This document shows, in pieces, positions 5,567 to 12,981 of a stretch of 12,990 nt of DNA. The notes below the pieces were generated by a model. The model was not told the origin of the DNA and searched no databases. It saw nothing but the letters and a program-made list of their open reading frames with translations. Source of the stretch: Burkholderiaceae bacterium (GTDB lineage Bacteria > Pseudomonadota > Gammaproteobacteria > Burkholderiales > Burkholderiaceae_E); assembly GCA_019428955.1 (NCBI GenBank), contig JAHYJF010000079.1, positions 1 through 12,990 on the forward strand, written 5' to 3'. The first letter of the stretch is position 1; each line of letters starts with the position of its first letter. Made by a program: the position numbers and the translations under genes.

Positions 5567-7192
5567 ATGTTTCCCAGGACGCTGCAGTTCAAGGTCAGCG
5601 TCGCCCTGGCGTTGGCCCTGATCCTGGCGATGATCTTGTTTGCCGTGACGATCGTGCTGCACCAGCAGCAGCTGCTGCTGCACGCGGCCGAGACTCATGT
5701 CAACCAGCTCTCGGAAGTGATCACCAAGAGCACCCGCTTCGCCATGCTGCAGAACGAACCAACCTACGTCCACAGCATCCTCCAGGACATCGGCCGTGAG
5801 GCCGACATCGAAAAGGTCAGGATCGTCAGCAAAAGTGGCCGGATCATGTATTCGTCGCTCACCTCGGAGATCGGTCGACTGGTCGACCGCCGCTCCGACG
5901 CCTGCGTCTCCTGCCACGCCAGCGAGCGTCCCCTGGAGCAGGTCCCGGCGGGTGGGCGATCGCGGATCTACTCGCGACCCGAGGGCGGAAGGCTGTTCGG
6001 CTCGATGACGGTCATCAACAACGATCCCACGTGCCAGGCCACTTGCCATGCCCACGACAAGGCCACTACGGTCCTTGGGGTGCTCGACATCGTCTACCGC
6101 CTCGACGACGTCGATGCCGCGATGCGCTCGACCTCGCTCACCATCGCCGCACTGTCGGCGATATTCGTCCTGGTGGTGGCGCCGGTGTTCGGATTTGTGG
6201 TCAACCGCCTGGTCCAGGTGCCCTTGCACGACCTCGGGAGAGGCGCACACGCCATCGCTTCCGGTGATCTCGACTTGAAGATTCCGGTGCGCAGCGGCGA
6301 CGAATTCGGGCGGCTGGCCGGCTCATTCAACGCCATGACCGGGGCGCTCCGCGATTCCCGGGAGGCGCTGCGGGACTGGGCCCACACCCTTGAGATCAAG
6401 GTCGACGAGCGCACGCGCGAACTCCACGTCGCCCAGGCAGAGGCGGTGCGCACCGAGAAGCTCGCGTCGGTGGGGCTGCTGGCCTCAGGAATCGCCCATG
6501 AACTCAACAACCCCCTGACCGGCGTGCTCACCTTCACTTCACTGCTGCGCAAGAAGCTTCCCGACGGCAGCCCGGATGCCGAAGACCTGGACCTGGTGAT
6601 CAGGGAAACCAAGCGCTGCGCAACGATCATCCGCCGGCTGCTGGACTTCGCGCGCGACAAGACCCCGGAAACCAAGTACCAGGATCTCAACCGAATTGTC
6701 GAGGAGACAGCGCGGATTCTCGAACGCCCGGCATCGCTCGACGATGTCGCGATCGAGCTCGATCTCGACCCCGAGCTGCCCGAGGTGTGGATCGACGCCG
6801 ACCTGGTCAAGCAGGTGGTGATGAACATGCTGGCCAATGCCCGCGACGCCATCGAGAAATCAGGGCGGATAACGCTGCGCACGCGCCGCTGCCCACGACC
6901 CCGCAGTCCCGAACCCGGCATGGCCCCCGTGCCCATGGTAGAGATCGCAGTGATCGACACCGGCTGCGGCATCCCGCCGGCCAACCTGAAGAAGATCTTC
7001 GACCCCTTCTTCACCTCCAAGGATGTCGGCAAGGGGACGGGTCTGGGCTTGTCGGTAAGCCACGGCATCGTCAAGGCCCACGGCGGGTCGATCGAGGTCG
7101 AAAGCACGCTCGGCGCAGGCAGCACTTTCCGGGTGTACCTGCCCATCAACCCACCTGAAGCACCGGCACCAAAGGAGGGCACCAAGGCATGA
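5567..7192 (+). CDS. Membrane sensor histidine kinase with periplasmic heme-c sensor domain
   Basis: This kinase of about 541 residues pairs with the overlapping σ54 regulator. Transmembrane helix 1 is at about 8-32 and helix 2 at about 190-213. The periplasmic domain between them carries two heme-c attachment motifs: CVSCH at 113-117 and CQATCH at 156-161, the latter a CX3CH variant. HAMP follows at about 214-265, then a coiled coil. The HisKA domain has H311 in GIAHELNNPL, and the HATPase domain has the N-box NMLANARDAI, then DTGCGIP and GKGTGLGLSVSHG. The sensor is therefore likely to hold covalent heme and report periplasmic redox state, electron flux or a small ligand (inference). A proline-rich insert precedes VEIAVIDTG. 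The start is uncertain: ATG 5567 has AGGA only at some distance, and GTG 5540 would add nine residues but has no ribosome-binding site. The stop overlaps the regulator start (ATGA). Confidence 0.92.
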   Translation: MFPRTLQFKVSVALALALILAMILFAVTIVLHQQQLLLHAAETHVNQLSEVITKSTRFAMLQNEPTYVHSILQDIGREADIEKVRIVSKSGRIMYSSLTSEIGRLVDRRSDACVSCHASERPLEQVPAGGRSRIYSRPEGGRLFGSMTVINNDPTCQATCHAHDKATTVLGVLDIVYRLDDVDAAMRSTSLTIAALSAIFVLVVAPVFGFVVNRLVQVPLHDLGRGAHAIASGDLDLKIPVRSGDEFGRLAGSFNAMTGALRDSREALRDWAHTLEIKVDERTRELHVAQAEAVRTEKLASVGLLASGIAHELNNPLTGVLTFTSLLRKKLPDGSPDAEDLDLVIRETKRCATIIRRLLDFARDKTPETKYQDLNRIVEETARILERPASLDDVAIELDLDPELPEVWIDADLVKQVVMNMLANARDAIEKSGRITLRTRRCPRPRSPEPGMAPVPMVEIAVIDTGCGIPPANLKKIFDPFFTSKDVGKGTGLGLSVSHGIVKAHGGSIEVESTLGAGSTFRVYLPINPPEAPAPKEGTKA

Positions 7193-8607
7193 GCGCCAGG
7201 ATCCTGATCGTCGACGATGAGGAAGTGATCGTGCGCAGCTGCACCCGCATCCTTACCGAGGCCGGCTACGAGGTACTCGCAGCTTCCGACGGCCCGGCCG
7301 GGCTGGCCCGCATCGCCGATGCCGCGATCGACCTGATGATTCTCGACATCATGATGCCGAGGATGAGCGGGCTCGAGGTGCTGCGCCGCGTCAAGGAGAG
7401 TTACCCGGACATCGACGTGATCATGGTGACCGGGTTGGCCGAGATCGACACCGCGGTCCAGTCGATGAAACTGGGAGCCTTCGACTACATCTCCAAGCCG
7501 TTCGACCCGGACGAATTGCGCATGGCGGTAGAGCGCGCCCTCGAACGCCGCAAGCTGCTGCGTGAAAACGCCAACCTGCGCACCGAGATCGGCGCCAAGT
7601 ACCGCTTCGAGAACATCATCGGCTCGTCACCCGCGATGCAGAAGGTGTATCGCCTGATATCGCAGTGCGCGCCGACCAACTCCACGGTGCTGATCACCGG
7701 CGAAAGCGGCACCGGCAAGGAGCTGATCGCCCGCGCCATCCACTACAACAGCCTGCGCCGGGAAAAGCCGTTTTTTGCGGTTGACTGCAATTCGCTCTCC
7801 GAGACCTTGCTCGAAAGCGAACTGTTTGGGCACGTCAAGGGTGCCTTTACCGGGGCGATCAGCAACAAGACCGGGATGTTCGAGGCTGCCGACGGCGGCA
7901 CGCTGTTACTTGACGAGATCGGCAACCTGTCGCTTTCGATCCAGGCCAAGCTGCTGCGAGTTCTCCAGGAACGCGAGTTCCGCGCGGTGGGCGACACGCG
8001 CTCGCGCACCACCAACATCCGGCTGTTGACCGCGACCAACAAGGACCTCCCGGCGATGGTCGCCCAGGGGTCGTTTCGCGAAGACCTCTACTATCGAATC
8101 AACGTCTTCCCGGTCCATATGCCGCCGCTGCGCGAGCGTCGCGAAGACATTCCCGCGCTGGCATTTCACTTCCTCAAGGGGTTTCGAGAAGAATTGGGCA
8201 AGGAGGTCGCGGAATTTTCCGATCCGGCGCTGGACGCCCTGGTGCACTACCAATGGCCGGGCAACGTTCGCGAACTCGAGAACATCATTCACCGTGCCGC
8301 AATACTCGCCAACGGGACCCTGATCCGCGAAGCCCACCTGTCGGGAATCGCCGGTTCCAGCCCCCTGCCCGACCAACCGACGCCGCGCACCAGCGACGAG
8401 CTGAAGCGAGTGAAGAAGATTGCCCGCGAGAAATCAGTCGAGGAGATCGAGCGGCGCTTCGTTCTTGACGCACTCGATCGCAACGACTGGAACGTGACCC
8501 GCAGCGCCGAGGAAACCGGGATGCAGCGCACCAACTTCCAGGCGCTGATGAAGAAATACCAGATTCGGGCCCGCGGCAGCGAGCCCGAGGCGGGAGCCGC
8601 CGAATGA
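7189..8607 (+). CDS. σ54-dependent response regulator (NtrC family)
   Basis: This 472-residue activator has three intact modules. The receiver domain occupies residues 1-120, with acidic residues D10/E11 and phosphoacceptor D53 in LMILDIMMP, and K at the SKPFDP position. The AAA+ domain runs about 143-375, with Walker A GESGTGKE 171-178, the σ54-contacting loop GAFTGA 218-223, Walker B LLLDE around D242-E243, and FREDLYYRINVF plus an arginine-finger region later. A Fis-type helix-turn-helix (DWNVTRSAEETGMQRTNFQA) lies near the C-terminus. It starts within the kinase stop codon (ATGA, four-base overlap), so the two are translationally coupled and form a cognate pair. Likely targets are the flanking cytochrome genes, as with Geobacter BccR. 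However, I could not find a convincing -24/-12 promoter upstream of either cytochrome gene, so the regulon is an open question. Confidence 0.95.
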   Translation: MSARILIVDDEEVIVRSCTRILTEAGYEVLAASDGPAGLARIADAAIDLMILDIMMPRMSGLEVLRRVKESYPDIDVIMVTGLAEIDTAVQSMKLGAFDYISKPFDPDELRMAVERALERRKLLRENANLRTEIGAKYRFENIIGSSPAMQKVYRLISQCAPTNSTVLITGESGTGKELIARAIHYNSLRREKPFFAVDCNSLSETLLESELFGHVKGAFTGAISNKTGMFEAADGGTLLLDEIGNLSLSIQAKLLRVLQEREFRAVGDTRSRTTNIRLLTATNKDLPAMVAQGSFREDLYYRINVFPVHMPPLRERREDIPALAFHFLKGFREELGKEVAEFSDPALDALVHYQWPGNVRELENIIHRAAILANGTLIREAHLSGIAGSSPLPDQPTPRTSDELKRVKKIAREKSVEEIERRFVLDALDRNDWNVTRSAEETGMQRTNFQALMKKYQIRARGSEPEAGAAE

Positions 8608-8689
8608 CGCCGGGAGGGCAGAACATCATCTGACCAATTCCAGCCGAGGTAAACGGAATTCAAGGCCCGCAACCCCGAGCGACGACGGC

Positions 8690-8724
8690 TAGTACAAATC
8701 CGTACTAAATCGGGTGAGTATAAT
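8690..8724 (+). promoter_or_regulatory. Operator-like dyad overlapping a TATAAT promoter before the octaheme cytochrome gene
   Basis: The perfect dyad TAGTAC (8690-8695), six-base spacer, GTACTA (8702-8707) is followed by a consensus -10 TATAAT at 8719-8724. No -35 consensus exists: the position 17 bases upstream (8696-8701, AAATCC) falls in the dyad spacer, so a bound dimer would sit on the -35 region. That geometry fits a class II activator or a repressor. A second small palindrome, GCGAT-A-ATCGC at 8730-8740, lies at the expected transcription start. The leader to the gene start is about 105 bases. The rest of 8608-8836 shows no gene and no clear terminator after the regulator gene. Confidence 0.5.
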
Positions 8725-8836
8725 TTCTTGCGATAATCGCGCGACGCCATCATCATCGATTGCTGGTGCGGGTGTATTTTCGCTCGCAGACTGAGATTGA
8801 TTGTCGGCGGGCAAGACCGCATGGGGAGATTTTCGG

Positions 8837-10228
8837 ATGGGTATTGGCTGGAAGCCGTTTTCGATACAGGTAACGCTGACCTCGGTGATCATCGCGATCG
8901 GGCTGCTGCTGGCTGCGAGTGCTGGTGGCATCGTCGCCTGGGAACAGCAAAACAGCAACGGGTTCTGTACCTATACTTGCCACGCGGTCCATCCGGAAGA
9001 GCCGCGGGCCCACGACGTCGGGGTCCATGCCCGCGTTCAATGCGTCGAGTGCCATGAAGGGCGCTTGCCGACACTGGAACTGATGGCCGCCAAGCTCGAG
9101 CACGTCAACCAGCTCTGGCTGATGATGGTCGGCTGGGAGCGACCTGGCCATGCCACCACGCTGCGCCCGTTGCGCGACTCGTGCGAAGGCTGCCACTGGC
9201 CGCAAGTCGTCCACGACGACAGCGTGCGGGTAAAGGTCCGCTATGACATCGACGAAGCCAGCACCGAAACCCGCTACACACTTACCCTGCACACCGGCTC
9301 TGGAACGATCCGCAACAAGAAATCCAAGGGTATTCACTGGCACATCACCCAAAAAGTCGACTACTTCGCGCTCGATCCGCTGAACCAGAAGATCGCGCTG
9401 GTCGTGGTCCACAACGAAGACGGCACGACCAAAGAGTATTTCGACTCGACGCTGGGCATCACCCGCGCGGAAGTGCCCGAGAAGACCCACGGGATGCGCA
9501 TGCAGTGCGTCGACTGCCACAGTTCGGTCGGGCATCAGTTCCGCAACCCGGCCGATCTGGTCGACGAGGCGATCGCCAGCGGCGAGATCGACCGCGCGCT
9601 GCCCTACGCCAAGGCTCGGGCACTCCAGTTGATCGGCGTGGCCGATCAACTGCGCGGAACCGCCAAGGAACTGGCGCCGAAGATCGAAAAACTGGTCGAC
9701 GATGCCATACCCCAATCGGTCCGGGCTTCGGACGAACTGGAGGAACAGTTCGCCGCGGCGATGAAACGGATCCTGCTGCAATCGTCGTTCTCGGCCAAGG
9801 GCTACAACTGGAAGAGCTTCCCGTTCAATACCGGCCACAAGGACTTCCCGGGCTGCTTCCGTTGCCATGACGGCAAGCATGAGGACGCAAAGGGCGACAC
9901 CATTCAATTCCAGTGCAACGTCTGCCACAACCTGCCGCAAACGGTGCGTGAAGGGGGCGTGCGCTCGGTACCGTCGACGCTCGACCCTGATGATGTCGAA
10001 CCGCGTTCGCACCGCAACTCCAACTGGATGCGCGACCACGCCATCCAGCAACGCGACTCGTGCGAGGGCTGCCACGGCAAGATCGAGGTCGGCAAGGACG
10101 GCGGGTCGTTCTGCTCGAACCCGGCCTGCCACGGCCGTGAATGGCCGGCGATAGTGACCTCCAAGCTGCCGGTGGGTGGTGACCAACCTGCCAAGGACAG
10201 CGCGGCAGCGTCGAAGAAGAAGTTGTAG
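8837..10228 (+). CDS. Membrane-anchored octaheme cytochrome c, NapC/NrfH/ImcH-like layout
   Basis: This 463-residue protein has one N-terminal transmembrane helix (about 9-34) and eight heme-c motifs. They are CTYTCH at 44-49 (CX3CH), CXXCH at 69, 116, 224, 340, 360 and 409, and CSNPACH at 426-432 (CX4CH). The first heme follows the anchor closely, as in quinol dehydrogenases of the NapC/NirT/NrfH group and Geobacter ImcH, so it probably passes electrons from quinol to periplasmic carriers (inference). Two heme-poor stretches, about 125-215 and 230-335, suggest separate folds; the second is helical and charged. The start is ATG at 8837, with GGGGAGA at 8823-8829 seven bases upstream. An in-frame TTG at 8801 is less supported. 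It lies downstream of the two-component genes and upstream of a small cytochrome c. No CXXCK nitrite-reductase site is present, so NrfA-type catalysis is unlikely. Confidence 0.88.
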   Translation: MGIGWKPFSIQVTLTSVIIAIGLLLAASAGGIVAWEQQNSNGFCTYTCHAVHPEEPRAHDVGVHARVQCVECHEGRLPTLELMAAKLEHVNQLWLMMVGWERPGHATTLRPLRDSCEGCHWPQVVHDDSVRVKVRYDIDEASTETRYTLTLHTGSGTIRNKKSKGIHWHITQKVDYFALDPLNQKIALVVVHNEDGTTKEYFDSTLGITRAEVPEKTHGMRMQCVDCHSSVGHQFRNPADLVDEAIASGEIDRALPYAKARALQLIGVADQLRGTAKELAPKIEKLVDDAIPQSVRASDELEEQFAAAMKRILLQSSFSAKGYNWKSFPFNTGHKDFPGCFRCHDGKHEDAKGDTIQFQCNVCHNLPQTVREGGVRSVPSTLDPDDVEPRSHRNSNWMRDHAIQQRDSCEGCHGKIEVGKDGGSFCSNPACHGREWPAIVTSKLPVGGDQPAKDSAAASKKKL

Positions 10229-10340
10229 CCAGCGGCAGTCAACCTCTCGGCCGCCGGCGCGTTAAGGAAGCGGTCGGGCAGGTGGACGACAATATTCAAA
10301 GCAAGCGAGCGGTTATCTTTCAACCATGCAGGAGACAACG

Positions 10341-10646
10341 ATGAAGAAGCAGTTTCTGGTATCAATCCTCGCCGCCGGCGTAATGACGCTGTCGCTGGCT
10401 ACGGCAGCACAGGCGGCCGACGCCGCCAAGGGCCAAGCATCCGCCAAGTCGCTCGGCTGCCTGAAGTGCCACGCTATCGACAAGGAAGTGGTTGGCCCGG
10501 CCTACAAGGCAGTCAGCGCCAAGTTCAACAAGGACAGCGCCAAGCTGATCGCGGCCTTCGAGAAAGTCGAAGACCACGGCAAGGTCAAGAAAAAAGCCAG
10601 CAAGGAAGATCTCGAGAACATCGCCGCCTGGATCTTCACACTCTGA
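10341..10646 (+). CDS. Small periplasmic cytochrome c, class I-like, without an axial methionine
   Basis: This 101-residue precursor has a clear signal peptide (MKKQFL, hydrophobic core, cleavage after AQA at residue 25), giving a mature protein of about 76 residues. A single heme site CLKCH lies at 40-44, followed by VVGPAYKAVSAKF and a C-terminal LENIAAWIF helix, the layout of cytochrome c551/c552-type electron carriers. The usual axial Met near the C-terminus is missing: the only methionines are M1 and M15 in the signal peptide. H79 (EDHGKVKKK) is the only other histidine and lies near the expected ligand region. The start at ATG 10341 is set by AGGAG at 10330-10334, six bases upstream. 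Its position after the octaheme gene suggests it is that protein's electron acceptor (inference). The transcript ends at a strong terminator. Confidence 0.88.
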   Translation: MKKQFLVSILAAGVMTLSLATAAQAADAAKGQASAKSLGCLKCHAIDKEVVGPAYKAVSAKFNKDSAKLIAAFEKVEDHGKVKKKASKEDLENIAAWIFTL

Positions 10647-10673
10647 CGACAGCGGTAACGCAGTATCGGGATA

Positions 10674-10701
10674 GGGGCCGACATCAGTCGGCTCCTTTTT
10701 T
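10674..10701 (+). terminator. Intrinsic terminator after the small cytochrome c gene
   Basis: The arms are GGGGCCGAC at 10674-10682 and GTCGGCTCC at 10687-10695, with loop ATCA. They form a nine-base-pair stem with one G-U pair, followed directly by six T at 10696-10701. The T-run overlaps the TAA stop codon (complement of 10700-10702) of the converging acetoacetyl-CoA synthetase gene. The reverse strand has no T-run after the hairpin, so it acts rightward. Confidence 0.9.
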
Positions 10702-12715
10702 ATTGCCGCTCGGCGCGCCTGCGCGCGAAGTCGATGAACCACTCCAGGCTCGCCGGATTGCCCATCGCGTCGCGATTGAGCACCTTCTCGGGTGGCTCGC
10801 CGAGCAACAGGCGGCGAATCGGCAATTCCAGCTTCTTACCCGACAGAGTGCGCGGGATTTCGGGAACCGGAAGAATCTCGTCGGGCACGTGCCGGGCCGA
10901 GAGTGCAGCACGAATCACCGCCTTTATGTGGGTGGCCAGGTCAGGGACAGCGCCACTCGAGTTACCCGAGGGCGAAGGAGCGTCAAGAGCCGCGCCCTCG
11001 CGCAACACCACGAAGAGCGGCATGTAGCTCTCACGGCCGAGATATTCGAGATCAACCACCAGGCTGTCGGTGACCTCCGGCAGTGCCTCGACCGCCCGGT
11101 AGATTTCGGCGGTACCCATCCTGATTCCGAGCCGGTTGATGGTGGTATCGGATCGGCCGTAGATGATCGCTCCGCCATCAGCGGTGATGCGAATCCAGTC
11201 ACCGTGGCGCCAGACTCCGGGAAACATCTCGAAGTAGCTTTGGCGGTAGCGCTCGCCGTCCATGTCGCCCCACAGGTAGAGCGGCATCGAGGGCATCGGC
11301 CGGGTGCACACCAGTTCCCCGACCTCGTCGATCAGTTCCCGGCCATCGTCGCTCCACGCGGCCACCGCTGCGCCCAGACAACGGCACTGCATCTGCCCTG
11401 GCACCACCGGCAGATCGCGATTGCCACCGATGAACGCACCGGCAAAATCGGTCCCGCCCGATATCACGCACCACCAGATATCCGGGCGCACGTGGCGGTA
11501 GCCCCACTCGTAGCATTCGATGGACAGCGGCGATCCGGTAGCCCCCAGCGCGCCCAGCCGCGACAGGTCCGCGACTTCGTTGGGTTCGACTCCTGCCTTC
11601 ATGCACGCAGCGTAGTAGGCAGCCCCGGCGCCGAAGAAGGTAACTCCCGCAGCGCCGACGAACCGCCAGAGCGTCGACCAGTCGGGCCAGCCCGGATTGC
11701 CGTCGAAGATGCAAATCGTGGTTCCGCCGAGCAACCCTCCGACCTGGCAGTTCCACATGATCCAGCCGGTGGTCGTGTACCAGTGAAAGCGATCCTCTGG
11801 CCCGATATCGTTTTGCAGCACCCCCAGCTTCAGAGCCTCAAGAATCACCCCGCCGTGGTTGTGAACGATCGGCTTGGGCATACCGGTAGTGCCGCTCGAA
11901 TAGACGATCCACAGGGGATGCTCGAAGGGCACCCAGCGCGGTTCCCAGCCTGGAGCAGGCTGCCCGATACTGGCCTGCTCGAAGCTCGTCACCCGCGGCC
12001 CAGCCATGATCGAGTCGGGATCAATCGCCATGCCGGGCGCGCCGGGCACCAGGACCAGGTCGGTAAGAGTCGGCAACTCCGCCACCAGGGTACGCACCAC
12101 CTCGCTGCGCTCGTGCTCCCTGCCCCCATAGCGATAGCCCTGACAGGAAAACAACACTTTGGGAGCGATCTGGCGCAAGCGGTCGAGCACGCTCACCGGC
12201 CCCATTTCAGGGGAGCAAACCGACCAGACTGCGCCCACGCTCACGGTCGCCAGGAACGCGATGACGGTCTCGGGAATATTTGGCAGATAGGCCGCCACTC
12301 GATCGCCTGGTTCGACGCCCATCGCCTCGAGGCGAGTCGCCAGCGCGGCGACGCGAGCCGACAACTCCGGCCAGGATAATTCGCCAAGTTCGCGCCCTTC
12401 CCCGCCAAATATAATCGCCGGCCGTCCCGCCTGATGAGCGCTCTCGACATGGCGCAACACCTGCCGGGCGTAGTTGACCTTGGCGCCCTCGAACCAGCGG
12501 GCGCCGGGCATGACAGGATCTGCGAGCACGCGTTGGTATTCGCTCGGGGATTGGACGGCGAAATAGTCCCAGAGCGAACCCCAGAAGCCTTCCAGATCGG
12601 CTACGGACCAGCGCCAAAGCGACTGGTAGTCTCTGAAGCGCTGAGCACTGCGGCGCTCGAGCCACTCCTGATATTGCGACAACTGGCTAGTCGAGCAAGC
12701 TGGTTCTGCAGTCAT
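10700..12715 (-). CDS. Acetoacetyl-CoA synthetase (acetoacetate-CoA ligase)
   Basis: This 671-residue ANL-superfamily enzyme is predicted to convert acetoacetate, ATP and CoA to acetoacetyl-CoA, linking ketone-body or polyhydroxybutyrate breakdown to central metabolism in the cytoplasm. It is set apart from acetyl-CoA synthetase by family-typical sequence such as YTTTGWIMWNCQVGGLL and CVISGGTDFAGAFIGGN. The N-terminal cap (FWGSLWDYF, ARWFEGAKVNYA) precedes the adenylation P-loop YSSGTTGMPK at about 272-281. The C-terminal subdomain ends with RTLSGKKLELPIRR, in which K626 is the likely adenylation lysine. I chose ATG 12715, which gives a normal family length. An upstream GTG at 12814 would add 33 residues with no conserved look. 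The Shine-Dalgarno sequence is weak (GGGGTCGG). The gene stands alone on its strand here and converges on the cytochrome genes. The symbol aacS or acsA is used in different species, so I leave it blank. Confidence 0.94.
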   Translation of the reverse strand: MTAEPACSTSQLSQYQEWLERRSAQRFRDYQSLWRWSVADLEGFWGSLWDYFAVQSPSEYQRVLADPVMPGARWFEGAKVNYARQVLRHVESAHQAGRPAIIFGGEGRELGELSWPELSARVAALATRLEAMGVEPGDRVAAYLPNIPETVIAFLATVSVGAVWSVCSPEMGPVSVLDRLRQIAPKVLFSCQGYRYGGREHERSEVVRTLVAELPTLTDLVLVPGAPGMAIDPDSIMAGPRVTSFEQASIGQPAPGWEPRWVPFEHPLWIVYSSGTTGMPKPIVHNHGGVILEALKLGVLQNDIGPEDRFHWYTTTGWIMWNCQVGGLLGGTTICIFDGNPGWPDWSTLWRFVGAAGVTFFGAGAAYYAACMKAGVEPNEVADLSRLGALGATGSPLSIECYEWGYRHVRPDIWWCVISGGTDFAGAFIGGNRDLPVVPGQMQCRCLGAAVAAWSDDGRELIDEVGELVCTRPMPSMPLYLWGDMDGERYRQSYFEMFPGVWRHGDWIRITADGGAIIYGRSDTTINRLGIRMGTAEIYRAVEALPEVTDSLVVDLEYLGRESYMPLFVVLREGAALDAPSPSGNSSGAVPDLATHIKAVIRAALSARHVPDEILPVPEIPRTLSGKKLELPIRRLLLGEPPEKVLNRDAMGNPASLEWFIDFARRRAERQ

Positions 12716-12755
12716 TCCGACCCCGGGCAGGATAAAGGTTGCCTCGAGTCTAACA

Positions 12756-12780
12756 GCGCGCCAGCCACCAGGTGGCGCGC
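12756..12780. repeat. Hairpin in the upstream region of the acetoacetyl-CoA synthetase gene
   Basis: GCGCGCCA at 12756-12763 is perfectly complementary to TGGCGCGC at 12773-12780, with a nine-base loop. It lies about 40 bases upstream of the synthetase start, so in the leftward leader it would form a stable stem. No T-run follows. It may be a leader structure or the site of a DNA-binding protein; there is no evidence for either. Confidence 0.5.
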
Positions 12781-12832
12781 CAACGGCCAACTTCGGCGTT
12801 CGGCGGCTGATCACCAGGGGATAACACGGTGT

Positions 12833-12904
12833 ATAAGTTAATCATCGCGTCGCGCAGACTGGTTGATAAGTTCACTTGCAGTTAACTTCTTCCTAATTTA
12901 CACT
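12833..12904 (+). promoter_or_regulatory. AT-rich divergent promoter region before the gene leaving the window
   Basis: This is the AT-richest part of the right end. TTGCAG 12876-12881 and TACACT 12899-12904 are spaced by 17 bases and form a weak rightward σ70 candidate. The heptamer ATAAGTT occurs at 12833-12839 and again at 12866-12872, 33 bases apart, about three helical turns, which could be paired regulator sites. The same region must also serve the leftward synthetase gene. Both assignments are weak. Confidence 0.3.
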
Positions 12905-12981
12905 TTGGGCGCTGTCAATTCGTTCACACCCGCCAGTTCGCCGCCTCAGCAATGGTCGGCGGCCGGCAACTTGAGAGGCTA

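Noticed and set aside
6094..7185. A long minus-strand open frame antisense to the sensor kinase (363 codons)
   Set aside because: Serine- and arginine-rich shadow product without domains; the sense strand has all kinase boxes.
8770..8783. GG-N10-GC match upstream of the octaheme gene as a σ54 promoter
   Set aside because: Only the GG and GC dinucleotides and a few T fit the consensus. Such matches are expected by chance in GC-rich DNA.
8753..10186. A long open frame antisense to the octaheme cytochrome gene (477 codons)
   Set aside because: It is a GC-rich shadow: the sense frame carries eight heme motifs, a membrane anchor and a good ribosome-binding site, while the antisense product shows no recognisable domain.
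8837..10228. Octaheme protein as a nitrite or hydroxylamine reductase
   Set aside because: No CXXCK active-site motif and no hydroxylamine-oxidoreductase-like layout; it has an N-terminal membrane anchor instead of a cleaved signal, which suits a quinol dehydrogenase better.
10466..12379. A very long plus-strand open frame antisense to the acetoacetyl-CoA synthetase gene (about 637 codons)
   Set aside because: The sense strand encodes a complete, motif-rich ligase. The antisense frame begins inside the small cytochrome gene, runs across its terminator and has the low-complexity R/H/A composition of a shadow frame.
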